Assembly: GCF_039691755.1 (NCBI RefSeq)
Contig: NZ_CP137552.1
Span: 992,001 to 1,056,000 of the forward strand
DNA length: 64,000 nt
Direction: 5' to 3'
Origin: Halomonas sp. Bachu 37
Lineage (GTDB): Bacteria > Pseudomonadota > Gammaproteobacteria > Pseudomonadales > Halomonadaceae
The notes under the pieces were generated by a model. It worked only from the letters and a program-made list of their open reading frames with translations, searched no databases and was not told the DNA's origin. Both the position numbers and the translations under genes were made by a program. How positions within the stretch are numbered: the stretch's first letter is position 1; each line of letters opens with the position of its first letter. Positions 59,180 to 64,000 of the stretch are shown here, one piece after another.

Positions 59180-59812
59180 ATGACCGTTTTCCCTGAACAT
59201 CATGCTGCTTTACGTATTGCCGCGGGGCGCAAGCCCTTCGTCGAGCCCTTGCGTTTGGGTGAGCGGCTGAAGGCGATCCGCCTGGCCAACCACTGGACAT
59301 TAGAAGATGTCAGCCGACGCACGGGACTGGCACGCTCGACCCTCTCCAAGATCGAGAACGATCAGCTTTCACCCACCTTCACCGCCGTGCAGAAACTGGT
59401 GGGTGGGCTCAATATCGACCTTCCGCAGCTATTCACTCCGCCGAAAAAAGAACACCATACTCTGGCGCGACGTGATCTTACCCGTAGCGGCAAGGGGCAG
59501 CTTCACCCAACGCCGACCTATGAACACGAACTACTTGGTCATCAGCTGGCACAAAAGCGGATGATCCCCTTCAAGACCATTGTCCGCGCCCGCGACTTCA
59601 CAGAATTTCAGCAGTGGGTTCGTCACGACGGGGAAGAGTTTCTCATGATTCTTTCAGGCAGTATCTTGCTGTATAGCGAATTCTACGCGCCGTTGAGCCT
59701 GAATGAAGGTGACAGTATCTATTTCGATAGCGATATGGGTCACGCCCTCGTTTCCATCGGTGAAGCGGACGCCACGGTGCTTTCGGTATGTACCCGCGGC
59801 GACCTGGACTAG
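59180..59812 (+). CDS. XRE-family regulator with cupin sensor domain
   Basis: A 210-residue regulator: helix-turn-helix (LGERLKAIRLANHWTLEDVS with RTGLARSTLSKIENDQLSPT, about 25-70) and a C-terminal cupin (about 105-205) with HDGEEFLMILSG and GDSIYFDSDMGHAL. Such proteins sense small metabolites and control nearby catabolic or stress genes. Start ATG 59180 or GTG 59174; no clear ribosome site. Ligand unknown. Confidence 0.88.
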   Translation: MTVFPEHHAALRIAAGRKPFVEPLRLGERLKAIRLANHWTLEDVSRRTGLARSTLSKIENDQLSPTFTAVQKLVGGLNIDLPQLFTPPKKEHHTLARRDLTRSGKGQLHPTPTYEHELLGHQLAQKRMIPFKTIVRARDFTEFQQWVRHDGEEFLMILSGSILLYSEFYAPLSLNEGDSIYFDSDMGHALVSIGEADATVLSVCTRGDLD

Positions 59813-59846
59813 TCAACTGATGAACAGGCAATGCAAGGAGGTAAGA

Positions 59847-60167
59847 ATGCAAGAACTAGACGAGGCAACACGCACCCAACTCGAGGCAGCTGCATTCAGA
59901 CGGCTACTCGCCCACTTGGATGAACACAAGGAAGTACAGAATATCGACCTGATGATCCTGGCCGATTTCTGTCGCAACTGCCTTTCCAAGTGGCTTGTTC
60001 AAGCGGGAGAAGAACAGCAACTAACGATATCCGAGGAGCAGGCCCGGGAACATGTCTATGGCATGCCATACCGCGAATGGAAAGCCAAGTATCAGCAACC
60101 TGCCACCGCGGAGCAAATGGCTGCCTTTGAGGCCAAGCAACGCCGCAAGCAGGAGCAGCAACAATGA
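59847..60167 (+). CDS. DUF1244 family protein
   Basis: A 106-residue protein with the DUF1244 core AAAFRRLLAHLDEHKEVQN followed by IDLMILADFCRNCLSKWL (about 11-48), including a conserved CxxC-like FCRNCLSKW. AAGGAGGT at 59835-59842 supports ATG 59847. The tail is Gln/Lys-rich. Function unknown; it overlaps moaB by four bases. Confidence 0.88.
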   Translation: MQELDEATRTQLEAAAFRRLLAHLDEHKEVQNIDLMILADFCRNCLSKWLVQAGEEQQLTISEEQAREHVYGMPYREWKAKYQQPATAEQMAAFEAKQRRKQEQQQ

Positions 60168-60676
60168 TCGGTCTGAATATCGCGGTACTGACACTCTCCG
60201 ACACGCGTGATGAATCCAGCGATAAAAGCGGAGCCTTTCTGGCGGATGCCCTGACCCAGGCGGGTCACCACCTGGCGGAAAAGTCACTGGTGCCGGATGA
60301 TATTTACCAGATCCGAGCTCTAGTTTCCCGCTGGATTGCAGACCCTGCGATAGATGTAATTCTTACCACAGGCGGTACCGGATTTACCGGCCGCGACTCC
60401 ACCCCGGAAGCCATAAGCGTATTGCTGGATCAACCTATTACAGGCTTCGGCGAGCTGTTCCGCCAGATTTCCTATCAGGAAATAGGGAGTTCCACGGTAC
60501 AGAGCCGCTCTCTGGCAGGGCTTGCCAATCAAACCCTGATCTTTTGTCTTCCCGGCTCCACAGGAGCCTGTCGCACGGCGTGGCAAGGTATCCTTGCCGA
60601 ACAGCTCGATAGCGATCACCGGCCCTGCAATTTCGCCAACCTCGTGATTCCGGAAAAAAGGCAACATACTTACTGA
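60164..60676 (+). CDS. moaB: Molybdenum cofactor biosynthesis protein MoaB
   Basis: MogA/MoaB-fold protein of 170 residues with the molybdopterin-binding TTGGTGFTGRDSTPEA (about 66-81) and PGSTGACRTAW. It adenylylates molybdopterin or is a paralogue of MogA. Its ATG overlaps the DUF1244 stop. No other molybdenum genes are in this window. Confidence 0.92.
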   Translation: MIGLNIAVLTLSDTRDESSDKSGAFLADALTQAGHHLAEKSLVPDDIYQIRALVSRWIADPAIDVILTTGGTGFTGRDSTPEAISVLLDQPITGFGELFRQISYQEIGSSTVQSRSLAGLANQTLIFCLPGSTGACRTAWQGILAEQLDSDHRPCNFANLVIPEKRQHTY

Positions 60677-60685
60677 CTGCCAGGA

Positions 60686-61036
60686 TCAAAGGCAATTCGC
60701 CGGTTTGGGCAGTCCAGCAAGCTTGGCTACCAGCTTCGCCGGGCTGCCCGGGAAAAGCTGCATTAGATAAATTGAACGCCCTTTTTCCGGCCCCAGCTCG
60801 TTACTTACAGCCTTGACCAAGGGGCGCATGGGGGGAGCCATGGCATAATCCTGATAGAAGCGTCGAACGACCTCAATGATTTCCCAATGTGCTTGGGTCA
60901 ACGTCATTCCCTCTTCCTGAGCCAATAATTCCGCAATATCAGAATTCCACTGCTCTTGTTTAACCAAATAATTTTCAGGATCAAGAGGTATTTGATGTTT
61001 GGAATCAAGATAACGGTATATTTCTGTACTTGCCAT
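60686..61036 (-). CDS. tusE: Sulfur relay protein TusE (DsrC family)
   Basis: Last acceptor of the TusABCDE sulfur relay that passes sulfur to MnmA for 2-thiouridine in tRNA. The 116-residue protein ends PKPANCL with the active penultimate Cys and contains HWEIIEVVRRFYQDYAMAP. Start ATG at 61036; a GTG four codons upstream overlaps tusB and is less likely. A second DsrC-type Cys ten residues before the end is absent, as in TusE. Confidence 0.92.
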   Translation of the reverse strand: MASTEIYRYLDSKHQIPLDPENYLVKQEQWNSDIAELLAQEEGMTLTQAHWEIIEVVRRFYQDYAMAPPMRPLVKAVSNELGPEKGRSIYLMQLFPGSPAKLVAKLAGLPKPANCL

Positions 61037-61038
61037 AA

Positions 61039-61335
61039 TCAGAACCACGTAATGGTTTTATCGGCTGACGCAGTTAGTGCCACGAATCCCGGCATGTCCA
61101 CGGCATGGCAATCTTGTAGCTGTGCCGCTCGCCCCGCCACACCTCTCGAGCAAGCATCTTCTTCGAGAAAATAGATACGCCCATTCAGCTTATGCCAACC
61201 TTCCCACTGGGGCATCAATAGCGCCTGCACGCCATCTTCTATCAACAACAAGCGGTCTTTATCCCCCATGGCACTGATCGCTTGTCTATCGGCAAGGCCA
61301 TGTCCTGGGGGGTGGTTGAGTATGTGAAGATTCAT
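61039..61335 (-). CDS. tusB: Sulfur relay protein TusB (DsrH family)
   Basis: A 98-residue DsrH/TusB protein, one of three subunits of the TusBCD hexamer. It has the opening MNLHILNHPP and the segment RLLLIEDGVQALL seen in the family. It lies nine bases after tusC and two before the tusE ATG. Confidence 0.88.
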   Translation of the reverse strand: MNLHILNHPPGHGLADRQAISAMGDKDRLLLIEDGVQALLMPQWEGWHKLNGRIYFLEEDACSRGVAGRAAQLQDCHAVDMPGFVALTASADKTITWF

Positions 61336-61344
61336 GCGTCCCCT

Positions 61345-61716
61345 TTAGAACGTAAGCACTTCGGCATGCCGAGTGATTTCCCGCTGAATCGCCTCGTCGT
61401 CACATGCCCTTGCCGGCAAGCGTAAATCCTCGAGAGTCAATTCATAGCGAGCCAGATCTTCCTGAGCGACCAGCACCGTCTCGATATCGTACATTGGCAG
61501 CATATCTATTGATGGCGCTGTCGCTTTTTGCCCCGGCGCGCCGGCTGCCTGGTTCGACAACAGAGATAAAATCCCCTCCCCCAGGAAAAGCAGACTGACT
61601 TGCTGGCCAAACGCCGCAGCGACCAGGGCAGCATCGAGCCCTTCTCGAAGCCAGCTGGAACCATACGGAGCGTGGCGTAATATCATCAGCAGGTCGGCGG
61701 TATCCGAAGACGTCAT
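61345..61716 (-). CDS. tusC: Sulfur relay protein TusC (DsrF family)
   Basis: A 123-residue DsrF/TusC protein with the family pattern LRHAPYGSSWLREGLDAALV and LLFLGEGILSLL. Starts at ATG 61714-61716, eight bases after the tusD stop; a TTG start would overlap tusD. Part of the tusD-tusC-tusB-tusE operon. Confidence 0.88.
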   Translation of the reverse strand: MTSSDTADLLMILRHAPYGSSWLREGLDAALVAAAFGQQVSLLFLGEGILSLLSNQAAGAPGQKATAPSIDMLPMYDIETVLVAQEDLARYELTLEDLRLPARACDDEAIQREITRHAEVLTF

Positions 61717-61724
61717 AGTGAATC

Positions 61725-62117
61725 TCAAGGAGCGAAGGTAATCATACGATCACACTGCTGCTGCAGCACAATCAGCTGGCCGAGCCCGGTAAGCTCGAAG
61801 GGTGCTTCCACGTTATGGTGCGCTTTGCCATGACGCCTGGCTTCCTGCTCATCCATCAACCCGCGGCGCAAGGCGGCCGCGATGCAGACCTCCAGACGCG
61901 TGCCGTATTGGCGTTGCAGGGATATCCATTCATCATGCAGGTGCAATTCATCCTGAGGAGGCGCCATGAGGTTGGCTGCGTTATGAACGCCATCATGGTA
62001 GAAGAACACCGCCTCGAGCGTGTGCCCTTGTTCTAATAAAGTGATGGCGAAGCGAAGTGCCGAATGAGCGGCCTGGCAGCTATACGGCGGCCCCATGACC
62101 AAAAGCGCATATCGCAT
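61725..62117 (-). CDS. tusD: Sulfur relay protein TusD (DsrE family)
   Basis: The 130-residue sulfur-carrying subunit of TusBCD. The active Cys lies in RLEVCIAAALRRG (about residue 78), matching E. coli TusD Cys78. FFYHDGVHNAANL is another family segment. It is first of the tus genes and separated from yccA by a terminator. Confidence 0.93.
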   Translation of the reverse strand: MRYALLVMGPPYSCQAAHSALRFAITLLEQGHTLEAVFFYHDGVHNAANLMAPPQDELHLHDEWISLQRQYGTRLEVCIAAALRRGLMDEQEARRHGKAHHNVEAPFELTGLGQLIVLQQQCDRMITFAP

Positions 62118-62133
62118 GCTACTCGGGTTCCTG

Positions 62134-62169
62134 AAAAAGACTAACCCCGCCGCAAGCGGAGGGGTTAGT
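62134..62169 (-). terminator. Rho-independent terminator after yccA
   Basis: Read on the minus strand, ACTAACCCC-T-CCG and CGG-C-GGGGTTAGT pair around a four-base loop (62140-62152 with 62157-62169, one mismatch), followed by CTTTTTC. It lies between the yccA stop and tusD, so tus expression needs read-through or its own promoter. Confidence 0.85.
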
Positions 62170-62191
62170 AACCAAACTTACGTAGAGAATA

Positions 62192-62869
62192 TCAATCGCT
62201 GCTCATGATACCCAGCAGGGAAAGCAGGCTGACGAACAGGTTATAAATCGAGACATAGAGAGTGATCGTTGCGAGGATATAGTTGGTCTCGCCTGCACGA
62301 TGAATGATCTCGCTGGTCTGGTAGAGGATTGCCGCCGAGGCGAACAGGACAAAGCCTGCGGAAACCATCAACGACAAAGCCGGGATATTGAAAATAAGGC
62401 CCGCCACCATGGCCAGAATCAGAACGATCGCCCCGGCCATGAGGAAGTTGCCCAGAAAACTAAAGTCTTTCTTGGTAACCAGCGCCACCGCCGAAAGCCC
62501 CACGAAAGTCAGGCCGGTCATGGCCAATGCATTCATGATCAAGGCGGCGCCGTTAGGCAACGTCAGATAGGCGCTCAGAATAGGTCCCAGGGTAAAGCCC
62601 ATGAATCCTGTAAAAGCGAATGTCGCCAATAGACCTGCTGCTGAATTGGCTGTCTTGTGTACCAGGAACATGAGCCCGTAAGCACCGATAAAAAAGACGA
62701 ATATATTCATCCTCTCGATACCCAGAGCCATGGCGCCACCTGCCGTGACCGCAGAGAAAAGCAATGTCATGGCAAGCAGTGCATAGGTGTTGCGTAATAC
62801 CTTGTTTGCACTGACCGAACTGACACCACGTTGCGTCTGATGCGTCACGTTGGAATCTTGATAAGCCAT
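62192..62869 (-). CDS. yccA: Bax inhibitor-1/YccA family membrane protein
   Basis: A 225-residue inner-membrane protein with seven hydrophobic helices from about residue 27, of the BI-1 family; E. coli YccA modulates the FtsH protease. The conserved segments LATFAFTGFMGFTLGP and the acidic end LLGIMSSD are visible. AGGGAGC lies before the ATG. yccA upstream of tusDCBE is a common gammaproteobacterial order. Confidence 0.92.
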   Translation of the reverse strand: MAYQDSNVTHQTQRGVSSVSANKVLRNTYALLAMTLLFSAVTAGGAMALGIERMNIFVFFIGAYGLMFLVHKTANSAAGLLATFAFTGFMGFTLGPILSAYLTLPNGAALIMNALAMTGLTFVGLSAVALVTKKDFSFLGNFLMAGAIVLILAMVAGLIFNIPALSLMVSAGFVLFASAAILYQTSEIIHRAGETNYILATITLYVSIYNLFVSLLSLLGIMSSD

Positions 62870-63001
62870 CGTTGGAATGCTCCCTAAAAGCGTAATATCA
62901 CAACAGACAAGAATGCCGGTCTATGGTTCCCGACGCAAGTTATCTTCTACGCGCCTTCAACGCAAGTGGCGACCATGTCAACGATAATAGCTATTCAACA
63001 C

Positions 63002-64000
63002 TTATCGTGCAGAAAGGCCAACCCGTGTTCGGCGTATCGTTTCTCTCAGCAACGCTGGCCATAGCCGTACACAAACGAAGGCCACCTTTCGTCCCAAGCG
63101 ATAGGACAGCACATCGGCAAGTCGCTCGGCATCGCGTACAGGCTGCCTGAGATCCTTGAAGGCCAGGCGTTGATACGTCACGGAATCGCCACCGGTGGAA
63201 TAAACGTGGGTAGCCAGTGAAGCCGTATGCAGGGCAATGGCAATTCCATCGCCTGCAAATGACGGAATAACCGCTGTTTGGTCTCCCAATGGGAAGAGAC
63301 CTGGCACCGAGTCATCGGGTGAACGGATATATCCATAGGGTATACCGGATACTGCCAAAGGCTCGCACCAGCACGGTGATAAACTGGCGAGACGCTGGTT
63401 CATATGGGACGAAGTGCTACCAAGCCAATCAAGTATCTTGGCCCAATTACCTCCACATGCTTTATAGATGTCCTGCGTGATCAAGAAGCTGAGGTTGACA
63501 CCGCCCTCCTCTATCGGCTCCAAGCCGGCGTAACCGCCATTGAATAAATGGATTTCAACTGTATTCCTCCATATATCCTGCTGCATTGCGCTGGGGCTAA
63601 AATGCATCTTAAGCCCGATAAAACCATGGTGGCGGGATGCTTGCACATTGCGTTTCCAGTGGCGAAGTTCATGCTTGCCAGTGGCGAGAAATACCGACTT
63701 TGCTGAAAGCACTGTGCCAGCTCGCCCCAAAACAGACTGGTTTGAGGACCTCAGTTTCCATCCATCGCCCGCCCGTGACAAATGTCTGACCGTTGTTCCA
63801 AGCTCCACGGCGGCACCCGCAGCGTCAGCATGCTCAAGCAAGGCCGAATCCAGTCTGCATCGGGACAAGCTCCATGCGGTGAATGGTAGGTTGAAGGCAA
63901 GTTCATGCTCGCCATTATAAAACCGCGCATGGCGAATAGGTTCAGCACCTAACGCAACAATATCCAACCCGAGTTCCTCGAGATATTGCGCGGCTTCATA
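63002..64000 (-). CDS. FAD-dependent oxidoreductase, 5' end missing
   Basis: The frame is open to the right edge, so the start lies outside the window; 332 residues are visible. It resembles flavin monooxygenase/geranylgeranyl-reductase-like proteins: the FAD-phosphate motif GLFPLGDQTAVIPSFAGDGI (near the middle) and FLATGKHELR upstream. The N-terminal FAD GxGxxG loop is not in the window. Related enzymes occur next to type III polyketide synthases, which might lie beyond 64000. Ser/Thr/Arg codon use is more mixed than in neighbours, a weak hint of separate origin. Confidence 0.75.
   Translation of the reverse strand, partial: YEAAQYLEELGLDIVALGAEPIRHARFYNGEHELAFNLPFTAWSLSRCRLDSALLEHADAAGAAVELGTTVRHLSRAGDGWKLRSSNQSVLGRAGTVLSAKSVFLATGKHELRHWKRNVQASRHHGFIGLKMHFSPSAMQQDIWRNTVEIHLFNGGYAGLEPIEEGGVNLSFLITQDIYKACGGNWAKILDWLGSTSSHMNQRLASLSPCWCEPLAVSGIPYGYIRSPDDSVPGLFPLGDQTAVIPSFAGDGIAIALHTASLATHVYSTGGDSVTYQRLAFKDLRQPVRDAERLADVLSYRLGRKVAFVCVRLWPALLRETIRRTRVGLSAR

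Overview
The window is a stretch of gammaproteobacterial core chromosome, most probably from the Halomonadaceae (Halomonas or a close relative). The evidence is a complete ectoine operon (ectA-ectB-ectC) with Halomonas-like proteins, a ruvCAB-ybgC-tolQRAB-pal-cpoB block, mupP beside ubiG, yccA followed by tusDCBE, a cysI-DUF934 pair, and dense, mostly operonic packing. There is no rRNA, tRNA, CRISPR array or recognisable insertion sequence, and no gap between genes exceeds about 260 bp.

Layout. 1-5.2 kb: the 3' end of uvrB, class I fumarase, cardiolipin synthase and a HypT-like LysR regulator. 5.2-5.4 kb: a long imperfect palindrome. 5.4-11.1 kb: an NMN adenylyltransferase/Nudix fusion, a YihY membrane protein, acylphosphatase, a D-2-hydroxyacid dehydrogenase, an FmdB zinc ribbon and aspS. 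11.3-19.0 kb: Holliday junction genes ruvCAB running into the Tol-Pal envelope system. 19.1-21.3 kb: yciK converging on ubiG-mupP. 21.4-31.1 kb: galU, a UDP-glucose dehydrogenase-like gene lacking the catalytic cysteine, an unknown membrane coiled-coil gene, tamA-tamB and msrA. 31.1-33.3 kb: carbonic anhydrase and glutathione reductase. 33.4-36.0 kb: the ectoine operon with a rich promoter region. 36.2-39.6 kb: three genes forming an envelope-anchored ATP-grasp amidoligase system (lipoprotein retropepsin, inactive transglutaminase fused to seven helices, RimK-like ligase). 39.7-41.3 kb: zur, hisI, yidD and sufE. 41.4-43.9 kb: a divergent tyrosine recombinase/KfrA-like cassette. 44-52.2 kb: nfuA, metH, a MATE pump, cysI and a DUF934 gene. 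52.2-55.2 kb: smrA, a membrane-anchored GGCT-like gene, a wrbA-like gene, a DUF2069 gene and pdxH. 55.3-59.1 kb: a Pat-type lysine acetyltransferase divergent from an HDAC-family deacetylase. 59.2-64 kb: an XRE-cupin regulator, DUF1244, moaB, tusEBCD and yccA (minus strand), and a truncated FAD oxidoreductase.

Many genes serve the envelope and stress tolerance: Tol-Pal, TamAB, cardiolipin, ectoine, MsrA, Gor and HypT-like. A second theme is sulfur and Fe-S handling: tus relay, cysI, sufE, nfuA and metH. The strongest candidates for something little described are the amidoligase trio downstream of ectABC, the recombinase/KfrA cassette with a 22-bp operator-like palindrome, and the cysteine-less UDP-glucose dehydrogenase homologue beside galU. 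Family assignments rest on motif recognition and recalled family knowledge; no database search was run.
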